NCBI GenBank assembly: GCA_016234555.1
Contig: JACRBJ010000032.1
Location: 248,001-312,000, forward strand
Source of the DNA: Chloroflexota bacterium
GTDB lineage: Bacteria; Chloroflexota; Anaerolineae; Anaerolineales; Villigracilaceae
Direction of reading: 5' to 3'
DNA: 64,000 bases
Shown here: piece by piece, positions 41,141 to 49,089 of the stretch
Layout of the letters: each line of letters begins with the position of its first letter
Position numbering within the stretch: the first letter of the stretch is position 1
Translations under genes and position numbers: made by a program
The notes under the pieces: model-generated
What the model was told of the DNA's origin: nothing
The model's database searches: none
The model's input: only the letters and a program-made list of their open reading frames with translations

Positions 41141-42394
41141 ATGATGACTGAAACCATGAACGAACAGCTTCAAGAAAGGGAACGCCGTCGCGACATAGCC
41201 GAAGGGTTGCGCGGCATTCTCGCGGTACTGAATTCCAACAAGCCACTCAATGCCATCCTGGATTACATCACCCTGTATGCCAGCCGCTTGCTGGAGGCGG
41301 ATGCAGTGGCGATCTATCGCCTGCAACCGGAGACCAACCTGCTCAAAATACAGTCTTCGCACGGTTTGAGCGATGAATATCTGGCACATTCCACGGTCAT
41401 CCTGGGACAGGGTCCCACTGGACAGGCTGTAAACCAGGGCAAACCTGTTGCCATTACAAACGTCGATAAAGCCATGGATGTGCTGGTGCAACCCCTCAGC
41501 CCTGAAATGATGACAATCATGGGCATTTTGTCCAGGGATTTTCGCTCCGAGCTTTCGGTGCCGCTTATTGTCAAACAGGATATTGTTGGCACTTTGAATC
41601 TCTATTATGCCAAACCGCGCGTTTTTACCCAGGAGGATATCGATTTGGCTGTATCCTTCTGTGATCAGACTGCGCTTGCCATCGAGAACGCCCGCCTGCG
41701 GGAACAAGCCCAGGAGGAGGCTGTCACAGCGGAGCGCAACCGCCTCGCGCGCGAACTGCATGATTCGGTCACCCAAACCATCTTCTCCGCAAGCCTGATC
41801 GCCGACGTCCTACCGACCATCTGGGAACAAGATGCAGCCGAAGCCAAAGGCGCGCTTGACGATCTGCGAAAACTGACACACGGTGCGCTTGCCGAAATGC
41901 GCACCCTGCTGCTGGAGTTGCGCCCCATCGGGCTGGGCGACGTGGGGTTGGCGGATTTGCTCAAACAACTGGCGGAAGGCATCGCCGGGCGCATCCGCGC
42001 GCAGGTAAAAGTCAATGTTGAAGGCGAGGCAATTTTGCCGACAGAGGTTAAACTGGCTTTTTACCGTATTGCCCAGGAGGCGCTAAACAATGCAGCAAAA
42101 TATTCCGGTGCAGACAAGGTGGATGTTGAACTCCGGTCCTTGCCGGCGCCGGCTTCGAGGAAAAAAAGAAAGGGAACGGGAACGCCATCCAACCCGCGGA
42201 TATTTTCGGAATTCGTTTCCCTGTCGATTCGGGATAATGGACGCGGTTTCGATCCGAAGTCTGTCATGAGCGAGCATTTGGGGTTGGGGATTATGCAGGA
42301 GCGTGCCGCAAATCTGCAGATCGTCCTGTCCATCCAAAGCAAACCGCATAAAGGCACCGAGATCCTGCTGCAATGGACCAACCCCGTACCATAG
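41141..42394 (+). CDS. GAF-domain sensor histidine kinase (NarX/LiaS type)
   Basis: The 417-residue kinase has no transmembrane segment. A GAF domain (about 30-180) begins PLNAILDYITLYASRLLEADAVAIYRL. A HisKA_3 dimerisation helix follows, with the phospho-His in AERNRLARELHDSVTQTIFSASL, then an ATPase domain with EALNNAAKYSGA, SIRDNGRGFDP and GLGIMQERA. The start was set at the paired Met codons near 41141. It lies 12 nt upstream of its response regulator. The GAF ligand is not evident; no haem or cysteine signature was seen. Confidence 0.94.
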   Translation: MMTETMNEQLQERERRRDIAEGLRGILAVLNSNKPLNAILDYITLYASRLLEADAVAIYRLQPETNLLKIQSSHGLSDEYLAHSTVILGQGPTGQAVNQGKPVAITNVDKAMDVLVQPLSPEMMTIMGILSRDFRSELSVPLIVKQDIVGTLNLYYAKPRVFTQEDIDLAVSFCDQTALAIENARLREQAQEEAVTAERNRLARELHDSVTQTIFSASLIADVLPTIWEQDAAEAKGALDDLRKLTHGALAEMRTLLLELRPIGLGDVGLADLLKQLAEGIAGRIRAQVKVNVEGEAILPTEVKLAFYRIAQEALNNAAKYSGADKVDVELRSLPAPASRKKRKGTGTPSNPRIFSEFVSLSIRDNGRGFDPKSVMSEHLGLGIMQERAANLQIVLSIQSKPHKGTEILLQWTNPVP

Positions 42395-42406
42395 AGAGGC
42401 GTAATC

Positions 42407-43069
42407 ATGAAAAAAGGTTCGATCCGTGTAATTATTGTCGATGACCATGTGATGGTGCGAAGCGGCTTGCGGCTTTTCCTGCTCGCATTTGAAGACCTGA
42501 AACTGGTCGGCGAGGCGGCGAATGGCGAGGAAGCCATATACCTTTGCGGCAGGGAAAAGCCGGATGTGGTTTTAATGGATATGGTGATGCCGGTCATGGA
42601 TGGAGTACGCGCCACCCGCGAAATACATTCCCACTTTCCAAGAATCCAGATCATTGGGCTTACCACATTCTATGACCCTGAAATGATCCAAAAAATGCTC
42701 GACGCCGGGGCAAAAAGTTTTCTTTTGAAAAGCGTCTCCGCCATCGAGCTTGCCCAGGCCATCCGCGATGCAAACAGCGGCAGGTCGACGATTTCGCCTG
42801 AGATACAGGACTTCCTCCGGGGACGCCGCCCGCTTACGGCGCAGGCGTCCAAATACAAACTTTCGGCGCGGGAGAGGGAGGTGCTCGCCGGCATAGCAGG
42901 CGGATTGAGCAATGCTGAAATCGCCCGCAAACTGGTGATCAGTCTTTCCACGGTCAAGTTCCATGTAACCCGCATCCTTGCCAAGCTGAATGTGTCCAAC
43001 CGGGCGGAGGCTGTCTCACTGGCATTGCGGGAGGGGCTGTTAACCATGGCTTCTTCAAAGAAGGACTGA
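42407..43069 (+). CDS. NarL/LuxR-family response regulator
   Basis: This 220-residue regulator has a receiver domain (about 5-125) with acidic VDDH, phospho-acceptor Asp in VVLMDMVMPVMDG, the Thr of GLTTFYD and the Lys of FLLKS, then a LuxR-type helix-turn-helix: KLSAREREVLAGIAGGLSNAEIARKLVISLSTVKFHVTRILAKLNV. GAGAGG lies before the ATG. It is the partner of the GAF kinase upstream. Confidence 0.96.
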   Translation: MKKGSIRVIIVDDHVMVRSGLRLFLLAFEDLKLVGEAANGEEAIYLCGREKPDVVLMDMVMPVMDGVRATREIHSHFPRIQIIGLTTFYDPEMIQKMLDAGAKSFLLKSVSAIELAQAIRDANSGRSTISPEIQDFLRGRRPLTAQASKYKLSAREREVLAGIAGGLSNAEIARKLVISLSTVKFHVTRILAKLNVSNRAEAVSLALREGLLTMASSKKD

Positions 43070-43228
43070 GCCTGACGGTTTTGCAAAGCGCGTGGATATT
43101 TCATATCAGGGCGGTCAGAATCTTCACGAGTCGTGTACAATTGGCGCGTTTTAGAATTCTTTCCGAAACAATAAAGGGTTTTGGCTGTGATCTCCCGTTC
43201 ACCGGGGATTCACGGGAAAGAGGTTTTT

Positions 43229-44497
43229 ATGAATGTTCCCCCAATCTCGCATCCAACATGGACCCGTATGGTTACGGGGAAAGCCTCCTATTCATTCGAA
43301 TTTCTGGCTACAAAATTTCTCCTGGGCTATTTGTTGCTTCAGGTGAACAGGGACCCCTCTCCCCAAACAGTCAACAGGTGTGCCCAGGAACTTCACGATA
43401 TCTTTGCGCGAAACCTGGACCTGCCCTCCGTCCAGCGTGACCTGAAGTTGATCTTTGGACAGGACCCCGTGAAGGGATACATGTACGACGTTATCGAAGT
43501 CAAGGCAAAGATCGCCCGCGGCGAAAAACTGCTGCTGGCTGGGGATGAAAACCTTCTAAAGGCATTACCCGCTGGCGACTGGATCGGCGGATCGATCCCG
43601 TATTTTATGACCGAAGAGGGCGGGGTATCCACACGTCAAAAAATATATGTCACCGAATTGCCGGAGACCGTTTCGAATGTCTCCATCAAGGTCTATGATG
43701 CGAAAACGCTTGCCAGCATTTATACTGATGCCGCTCAAAATGGGTTCAGCTTGATCGTCATGCCCTGCTTATCCAAAACCCACTTTGAATTCGCCCTGCG
43801 CGCGCCGCAATACAAGGATTTCGGACACAGCCCCTTAATTGGCTGGATTGCGGGCGTTCACCTCGACGACCTGGAAAAGGTCAGCCCCAAAGTGTTCAAC
43901 GGACAGACGCCGGAAATGCTGGAGGATGGCGCGGTTGTAATGCACGCATCCCTGCCGTCCAGCCAGGTCGCGGAAGTTGGATACGTCAATATTTTCGAAC
44001 AGGGAAATGGTGATGCGATCACGTTTCCCCAGGATGGTTTCAGCGTGCGCGACGCCTATATCAACGGCGTCAAAACCAATTTTGCCGAATATGTGACCCG
44101 GCAAAAGTTGGACACGCGACTCCCGCTGGTTGCCGATTACTTCGGCGCCATGGTCAACGTCAGTTTTCAAAGTGTGGACGTAGGGAAACAGGAAGTGCGA
44201 CTCTACGCGCCCGTCTTTGCCGGCATCACGTACAAACATGCCAGTCCAATCGAAAATTACTTTCAGCAGTTCACGGCAAGACTTCCGTCGCAGCTAAGCA
44301 GGCATCCCGCTTTTTCGTGCAATTGCATTTTGAATTACCTGTACTCCGGTCTGGAGGGAAAACGGACGGGTCACATCACGGGACCAACCACGTTTGGCGA
44401 GGTGGTCTACCAGATGCTAAATCAGACCATGGCATACCTGACCATAACCGACTTGAACGACATGCGAAGTGTCACGGTAAACCGACCATTGCTGTGA
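43229..44497 (+). CDS. DUF6976-like protein of unknown function
   Basis: The 422-residue protein shows an N-terminal helical part (about 1-60), then KIARGEKLLLAGDENLLKALPAGDWIGGSIPYFMTEEGG, which resembles the GGTIPYF block of the DUF6976 family. It continues with FSLIVMPCLSKTHFEFALRAPQYKDFGHSPLIGWIAGV and a Cys-Asn-Cys motif (FSCNCILNY) near residue 372. Cys and His positions would suit metal or flavin binding, but this is only a suggestion. AAAGAGG lies 6 nt before the ATG. It follows the two-component genes and ends before a structured region. Confidence 0.6.
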   Translation: MNVPPISHPTWTRMVTGKASYSFEFLATKFLLGYLLLQVNRDPSPQTVNRCAQELHDIFARNLDLPSVQRDLKLIFGQDPVKGYMYDVIEVKAKIARGEKLLLAGDENLLKALPAGDWIGGSIPYFMTEEGGVSTRQKIYVTELPETVSNVSIKVYDAKTLASIYTDAAQNGFSLIVMPCLSKTHFEFALRAPQYKDFGHSPLIGWIAGVHLDDLEKVSPKVFNGQTPEMLEDGAVVMHASLPSSQVAEVGYVNIFEQGNGDAITFPQDGFSVRDAYINGVKTNFAEYVTRQKLDTRLPLVADYFGAMVNVSFQSVDVGKQEVRLYAPVFAGITYKHASPIENYFQQFTARLPSQLSRHPAFSCNCILNYLYSGLEGKRTGHITGPTTFGEVVYQMLNQTMAYLTITDLNDMRSVTVNRPLL

Positions 44498-44509
44498 GTT
44501 AATTCGCCC

Positions 44510-44617
44510 GGCGGCGGAAACCATGGTGGGGGACACGCTGCATTTGAAACGTCTGCGCGCTCAAACCACCTGCCGCTCTGGCTGCTGTAGTTTGAGCGCG
44601 TAAAATTATCCGCCGCC
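44510..44617. ncRNA. Candidate structured RNA or compound palindrome
   Basis: GGCGGCGGA and TCCGCCGCC (9 bp, perfect) close an element of about 108 nt. An inner stem GCGCGCTCAAAC with GTTTGAGCGCG, loop about 23 nt, lies in its 3' half. The two nested helices have no T tract of their own; a separate terminator is 50 nt further on. It could be part of the 3' UTR of the upstream gene, a regulatory RNA, or a mobile palindrome. Confidence 0.4.
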
Positions 44618-44667
44618 ATTTCCCCCGTCAAATCATAAAATTACATTTGACAGTCATTGTAATGCGT

Positions 44668-44703
44668 CCGCCTAGCCAAAAGTATAGGCGGTCTTTTTAT
44701 TTC
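44668..44703 (+). terminator. Intrinsic terminator before the tungsten-enzyme locus
   Basis: CCGCCTA and TAGGCGG form a stem with a 10-nt loop followed by TCTTTTTATTT. Confidence 0.8.
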
Positions 44704-44752
44704 TGGAAAGAAGACCGTACTTTGGGTTAGACAAACGATCTACCCGCTGTTC

Positions 44753-44758
44753 TATACT
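44753..44758 (+). promoter_or_regulatory. Possible -10 box of the AOR locus
   Basis: TATACT lies 25 nt before the ATG of the first ubiquitin-like gene and after the preceding terminator. The only -35-like sequence (TTAGAC) is 20 nt upstream, which is long, so the assignment is weak. Confidence 0.3.
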
Positions 44759-44783
44759 ACTTGTACGAGACTTCTCAAAGCAT

Positions 44784-45131
44784 ATGTTAAAGGTAAATGT
44801 GAGTTTATATGGTTCACTGGCAAGATTTGGCTGCGGAAAGTATGTAGCCCAGGTAACCGTGGATCTTGACAGCGGCGCAGGCAAGGTCGAACTGCTGCAA
44901 AAACTTGGCATTCCCCTCCATGAAAGGGGATACCTTTTCATTAACGCCGTGCTTTGCGAGGTGCCGGGGGTAAATACCAGCGCCAACGAACTGCTCAAGG
45001 AAGGTGACCACGTGGGGATATTTTCCGTTGACCGCTTATATCCGTATCAATATCGGGATGGGCTTCCCATGTCCGATGGATTAAAGGAAACGCTAAAGGA
45101 ACACGGCGCGATGCATCATTCCTATCGATAA
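44784..45131 (+). CDS. MoaD/ThiS-like protein without a Gly-Gly end
   Basis: This 115-residue protein has a beta-grasp pattern: KVNVSLYGSLARFGCGKYVAQVTVDLDSGAGKVELLQKLGIP and LLKEGDHVGIFSVDRLYPY. It is like MoaD for the first 90 residues but lacks the terminal Gly-Gly needed for thiocarboxylation, ending instead in a His/Tyr-rich tail. It is the first gene before an aldehyde ferredoxin oxidoreductase, in a place where some loci hold accessory ubiquitin-like proteins. It may act as a chaperone or binding partner rather than a sulfur carrier. The gap to AOR is 54 nt. Confidence 0.7.
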   Translation: MLKVNVSLYGSLARFGCGKYVAQVTVDLDSGAGKVELLQKLGIPLHERGYLFINAVLCEVPGVNTSANELLKEGDHVGIFSVDRLYPYQYRDGLPMSDGLKETLKEHGAMHHSYR

Positions 45132-45185
45132 AGAACGGAGCCGCGCAAAAAACAATCTTTGTTTCAAACGGAAGGAGTAATTGCA

Positions 45186-46952
45186 ATGGCAAAAAGAATT
45201 CTGAGAATCAACATGACCGAACTGAAGGCGGCATACGAACCCGTGCCTGACAAATGGTCGCGTTGGGCTGGTCGCGGGCTGACGTCGTCGATCGTCTGCG
45301 ATGAAATCGACCCGATGTGTCACCCCCTTGGTCCCAACAACAAGGTCGTCATCGCGCCTGGGTGGGTGTCTGGTTCGCCGGCAGCGCCCAGCAGCGGACG
45401 CACCTCATTCGGCGCGAAAAGCCCGCTCACGGGTGGAATCAAGGAATCCAACGCCGGCGGCTTGAGCAGCCAGATGATCGCAAAGCTCGGACTGGCTGCC
45501 ATCATCGTGGAAGGCACACCAGCCAAAGGCGAATGGTACACCCTGGTTGTCAGCAAGGACGGCGTGAAGTTCGAATCAGCCGCCGACCTGGTCGGCAAGG
45601 GCATGTACGAAGTGGACGAACTCCTTTGGAAGAAATATCCAAAGACGGCTGTCATCGGCATTGGGCAGGCTGGCGAGATGAAACTTTCCAACGCCGGCAT
45701 CTCGGTGAACGATCCCGAAAACAAGCCGGGACGCTATGCCGGACGCGGTGGCTTGGGGGCAGTGATGGGCGCGCGCGGCGTGAAAGCCATGGTCATTGTG
45801 GATGCGGGCGGACCGGGTGTCGAGGTCGTCAACCAGGACCTCTTCAAACAGGGACGCAAGAAACTTACCGAAGCCATTCAGGAACACGGCTTGACGAAGA
45901 AGGGTGGCGGCTTGAACGCTTTCGGCACCGCGGTTTTGGTCAACATCCTGAACGAAGCCGGCGGACTGCCGACCCGCAACTTCAGCGCCGGTCAATTCGA
46001 AGCGGCGACGAAGATCTCGGGCGAGGCGATTGCCGAAGTCTGCGAGAAGCGCGGCGGCGAAGGGATGATGGGACACGGATGCCATCCCGGCTGCATCATC
46101 AAATGTTCCAATATCTACCCGGACGAGTCGGGCAAGGCGGTTGTCTCCTGCATCGAATATGAAACCACCTGGGCAATGGGCGCGAACTGCGGAATTGACG
46201 ACCTGGATTTCATTGCAAAAATGACACGCGAATGCAACGACATCGGCTTGGATTCCATCGAAGCCGGCAACACGGTCGCCATTGCGATGGAAGGCGGATT
46301 GCTCGAATTCGGCGATGCGGATGGCGCCTTCAAGACCTTCGATGAAATTCGCAAGGGCACGCCGCTCGGTCGTATTCTCGGACAAGGCGTCGAAGCCACA
46401 GCCAAAGCCTTTGGCGTGAGCCGCGTCCCGACCGTCAAGGGACAATCAATGCCGGCGTATGAACCGCGCGCGGTCAAAGGCATCGGCGTCACGTATGCGA
46501 CCACCCCAATGGGCGCCGACCATACCGCCGGCTACACCATCGCGCCCGAAATCGCAGGCGTCAGCGGCAAAGTGGACCCGTTGTCCAACGAAGGCAAGGC
46601 GGAATTATCGCTCACCTTCCAGGCGGCGACAGCCTTTATCGACAGCACCGGCTACTGCCTGTTCATCGCCTTCCCCATCCTCGATATTGCGAAAGGCTGG
46701 GAAGGGATGGCTGAGTCGGTTGCGGGCGTCACCGGGCAGAACATCACCGGCGCGGATGTAATTCCGATCGGCAAGGAAATTCTGAAGATGGAGCGTCTCT
46801 TCAACGAGAGAGCCGGCTTCACCGCCGAGGATGACCGCCCGCCGGAATTCATGCGCGAAGAAAGCCTGCCGCCTCACAACGTCAAATGGACGATCACCGA
46901 CGAGCAACTCGACTCCGTCTTTGGCTGGGTGCACGAAGAGCAGCCAGCCTGA
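45186..46952 (+). CDS. Tungsten-type aldehyde ferredoxin oxidoreductase family protein
   Basis: The 588-residue enzyme has the AOR domains: an N-terminal beta domain (KRILRINMTE, KVVIAPGWVSGSPAAPSSGRTSFGAKSPLTGGI, GRGGLGAVMGARGVKAMVI) binding the bis-pyranopterin, and a C-terminal helical part. GHGCHPGCIIKC holds three iron-sulfur Cys, and STGYCLF carries the distal fourth. It would oxidise an aldehyde or acyl substrate, passing electrons to ferredoxin. AAGGAG lies 8 nt before the ATG. The neighbouring MoaA, MoaD and radical SAM maturase support a tungsten or molybdenum enzyme; the substrate is not known. Confidence 0.94.
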   Translation: MAKRILRINMTELKAAYEPVPDKWSRWAGRGLTSSIVCDEIDPMCHPLGPNNKVVIAPGWVSGSPAAPSSGRTSFGAKSPLTGGIKESNAGGLSSQMIAKLGLAAIIVEGTPAKGEWYTLVVSKDGVKFESAADLVGKGMYEVDELLWKKYPKTAVIGIGQAGEMKLSNAGISVNDPENKPGRYAGRGGLGAVMGARGVKAMVIVDAGGPGVEVVNQDLFKQGRKKLTEAIQEHGLTKKGGGLNAFGTAVLVNILNEAGGLPTRNFSAGQFEAATKISGEAIAEVCEKRGGEGMMGHGCHPGCIIKCSNIYPDESGKAVVSCIEYETTWAMGANCGIDDLDFIAKMTRECNDIGLDSIEAGNTVAIAMEGGLLEFGDADGAFKTFDEIRKGTPLGRILGQGVEATAKAFGVSRVPTVKGQSMPAYEPRAVKGIGVTYATTPMGADHTAGYTIAPEIAGVSGKVDPLSNEGKAELSLTFQAATAFIDSTGYCLFIAFPILDIAKGWEGMAESVAGVTGQNITGADVIPIGKEILKMERLFNERAGFTAEDDRPPEFMREESLPPHNVKWTITDEQLDSVFGWVHEEQPA

Positions 46953-46971
46953 CATTCCGAATGGAAATAGC

Positions 46972-47001
46972 TTTGGGCGCGGTCGCGCGACCGCGCCCAA
47001 A
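46972..47001. repeat. Perfect 30-bp palindrome between AOR and 47013
   Basis: TTTGGGCGCGGTCGC is followed directly by its reverse complement. It is placed 20 nt after the AOR stop and 11 nt before the next ATG. There is no T tract. It could stabilise the AOR message or limit translation of the next gene. Confidence 0.75.
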
Positions 47002-47012
47002 AAATATGACCC

Positions 47013-47810
47013 ATGGCTGTATTCCAACAAATCTTCTGGGGATATGAGCTGACGTATCCCGACGGCTGGGTCTGCCAGCCGCAGCAGGATGCGGATGCTT
47101 TTGCCGCAACGGCGGACGCTATCGACCCGTCTTATTCCGGCGCGGATGCCGGGCAATTATTGGTGCGCGGCGAGTGGAATTGGGAACTCAAACCCATCGG
47201 TCCATTGTGGCATCGTCACATTGGAATGCTGGCGGGCATGATGGGAGCCAGACAGGTTGGCTCCGCCCCGTGGAAAATCGGGCAGTCGGTCGGGCTGGAA
47301 GCCGAGATCGTGCTGCCCAAAAGGGAAAACCGCCGCCTGTGGACCGGCATCCTCGCGCACGACTTCCGCGTGCTTCATTTCATGGTAACTCATCCCAGGG
47401 AGGCGCGGGATGAGTTCCAGCCCGTCGCAACGAAAATCATCTCAAGCCTGCGTTTCCCGAATCAAATCTCCGGGGTCGAAACCAGTCCCGAAAGCGTGCC
47501 GCTTCCGCCCGGCTACGAATCCGTTGACCCGAAGAGCATCCTGCCCGACATCGCCGCCCCGGAACAGTGGCGCGCCTATGCGGGCAGCGCCGACATCGGG
47601 GCATTGCAGGCTTTTTACGCGCGCGAGGCGCCGCTTCATGGCTGGGCGATGGAGGAATATATCCCCTTCCCCGGCGCATCGGAACTTGGGTTTGCGCGGC
47701 TGAAATTGCGCGGGAAAAACCTTGAATTGATGGTGGGGTTGATGCCCGGCAGCGTCACGGAAACCCCGGATTCCTCCAGCCCGGCAAATATCGTGTGGAA
47801 GATTGCCTGA
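47013..47810 (+). CDS. Protein of unknown function in the AOR locus
   Basis: The 265-residue protein has FWGYELTYPDGW near the start and HDFRVLHFMVTHP, with a second domain ending in LKLRGKNLELMVGLMPG. It has no signal peptide, membrane helix or Cys motif. The first half looks like the PsbP/Mog1-type fold seen in short stress-like proteins, but this is uncertain. It lies between the AOR and moaD, and the four genes run in the same direction. A strong palindrome sits just before its ATG and no ribosome site was seen. Confidence 0.65.
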   Translation: MAVFQQIFWGYELTYPDGWVCQPQQDADAFAATADAIDPSYSGADAGQLLVRGEWNWELKPIGPLWHRHIGMLAGMMGARQVGSAPWKIGQSVGLEAEIVLPKRENRRLWTGILAHDFRVLHFMVTHPREARDEFQPVATKIISSLRFPNQISGVETSPESVPLPPGYESVDPKSILPDIAAPEQWRAYAGSADIGALQAFYAREAPLHGWAMEEYIPFPGASELGFARLKLRGKNLELMVGLMPGSVTETPDSSSPANIVWKIA

Positions 47811-47823
47811 AAAGGAAACGAAT

Positions 47824-48063
47824 ATGCGCGTGACCGTGAAGCTCTTTGCGACACTCATTCAATTCAAGGATAATTCACGGGTGGGCAAACCTTTTGAAGT
47901 CGATCTACCTGACGGTTCCGTGGTGAAGGATTTGATTGATTTGTTGAAAATCCCACCGCAGGAGACGCATGTCGTTTTCATCAATAACATCATCCAGGAA
48001 CATGATTCAAAGCTCAAGGATGGCGATGTGGTGGGAATGTTCCCCCAGGTTGGCGGCGGCTAA
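47824..48063 (+). CDS. MoaD-like sulfur carrier with Gly-Gly end
   Basis: The 79-residue protein is a beta-grasp sulfur carrier: MRVTVKLFATLIQFKD, DGSVVKDLIDLLKIP and the end MFPQVGGG with the terminal Gly-Gly that becomes a thiocarboxylate. AAAAGGAA lies before the ATG. It meets moaA without a gap (stop at 48063, ATG at 48064), which implies coupled translation. It supplies sulfur for the dithiolene of the pterin cofactor, presumably used by the AOR upstream. Confidence 0.88.
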   Translation: MRVTVKLFATLIQFKDNSRVGKPFEVDLPDGSVVKDLIDLLKIPPQETHVVFINNIIQEHDSKLKDGDVVGMFPQVGGG

Positions 48064-49077
48064 ATGACCCTCACCGACCGCTTCGAACGTCCCATCACCT
48101 ACCTGCGTATCTCCATCACCGACCGCTGCATCCTGCGGTGCGTGTATTGCCTGCCGGGAACAGACATCCAATGGCTGGAGCCGGAAAAACAACTCTCGGT
48201 GGATGAAATTACCCGGATCACAGAAATTGCGGCATGGCTCGGAGTGAAACGCGTCCGTCTCACAGGCGGCGAACCGCTCGTCCACCCGCATATCGTTGAA
48301 CTCGTGGAGCGCATCGCCTCCCTGCCCGGTATCGAGGAAGTCAGCCTCACGACGAACGCCATGCTTCTCGAAAGGCTTGCGCATCCGCTGGCTGAGGCGG
48401 GTTTGAAGCGCGTAAACATCAGCCTTGATACGCTGGATGCGGACAAGTTCAGGCGGATCACGCGCGGCGGGGATATCGACCGCCTCTGGCGTGGGATTGC
48501 CGCCGCTGAAAGAGCGGGACTCGCGCCCCTCAAGCTGAATACCGTTGTCGTGAACGGGCTCAATGCTGACGAGTTGCCCGCCCTGGCGCGGCTGACGGTT
48601 GAGAATCCCTGGCACGTTCGCTTTATCGAATTAATGCCTGTTGGCAACGCGCAGGACTGGGGCAGCGGCTTTCCGTCACAACCCGACCGTTACTTCCCAG
48701 TTCAAGACATGCAAACGCGACTTTCGACCTTTGATCCTTCGACTGGCTCAGGACTACGCCTTGAACCTGTGACTCCTCCCGTAGGCAATGGACCCGCCCG
48801 CACGTTTCGTATTCCCGGCGCGCTGGGAACGATCGGTTTTATTTCTCCGCTTGGCGAGCATTTTTGCCAGAACTGCAACCGCCTGCGCCTCACCGCCGAT
48901 GGTCATCTGCGCCCCTGCCTTTTGCTGGACGGCGAAGTCAACCTGCGGGACGCATTGCGCGCGGGCGAACCGCTTCTCCCGTTATTCCAAAAGGCGGTGG
49001 ACGCCAAACCCGGGGGACACGAGTTGTTCCAGCAACACTACCCCGAGTCCCGCCGCATGGCGCAAATTGGTGGCTAG
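48064..49077 (+). CDS. moaA: GTP 3',8-cyclase MoaA
   Basis: This 337-residue radical SAM enzyme starts pterin cofactor synthesis from GTP. The first cluster is CILRCVYC near residue 26, followed by VRLTGGEPLVHP, NISLDTLD and RFIELMPVG. The second cluster is CQNCNRLRLTADGHLRPC. It ends in the Gly-Gly typical of MoaA. An insertion STFDPSTGSG, near residue 222, is encoded by a dispersed CTTCGACTGGCTCAGGA repeat. It immediately follows moaD and precedes the radical SAM maturase by 12 nt. Confidence 0.95.
   Translation: MTLTDRFERPITYLRISITDRCILRCVYCLPGTDIQWLEPEKQLSVDEITRITEIAAWLGVKRVRLTGGEPLVHPHIVELVERIASLPGIEEVSLTTNAMLLERLAHPLAEAGLKRVNISLDTLDADKFRRITRGGDIDRLWRGIAAAERAGLAPLKLNTVVVNGLNADELPALARLTVENPWHVRFIELMPVGNAQDWGSGFPSQPDRYFPVQDMQTRLSTFDPSTGSGLRLEPVTPPVGNGPARTFRIPGALGTIGFISPLGEHFCQNCNRLRLTADGHLRPCLLLDGEVNLRDALRAGEPLLPLFQKAVDAKPGGHELFQQHYPESRRMAQIGG
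48723..48757. repeat. In-frame CTTCGACTGGCTCAGGA repeat inside moaA
   Basis: The repeat adds the peptide STFDPSTGSG to MoaA at a loop position. The complementary form CTGAGC(N)nGTCGAAGG is found again at 63821. Confidence 0.65.
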
Positions 49078-49089
49078 CGGCGGAAATCC

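Noticed and set aside
44510..44617. Molybdenum-cofactor riboswitch
   Set aside because: The location is suggestive, but I could not match the known Moco motif and an independent terminator and promoter-like sequence lie between it and the first gene. It was kept only as an unnamed structured element.
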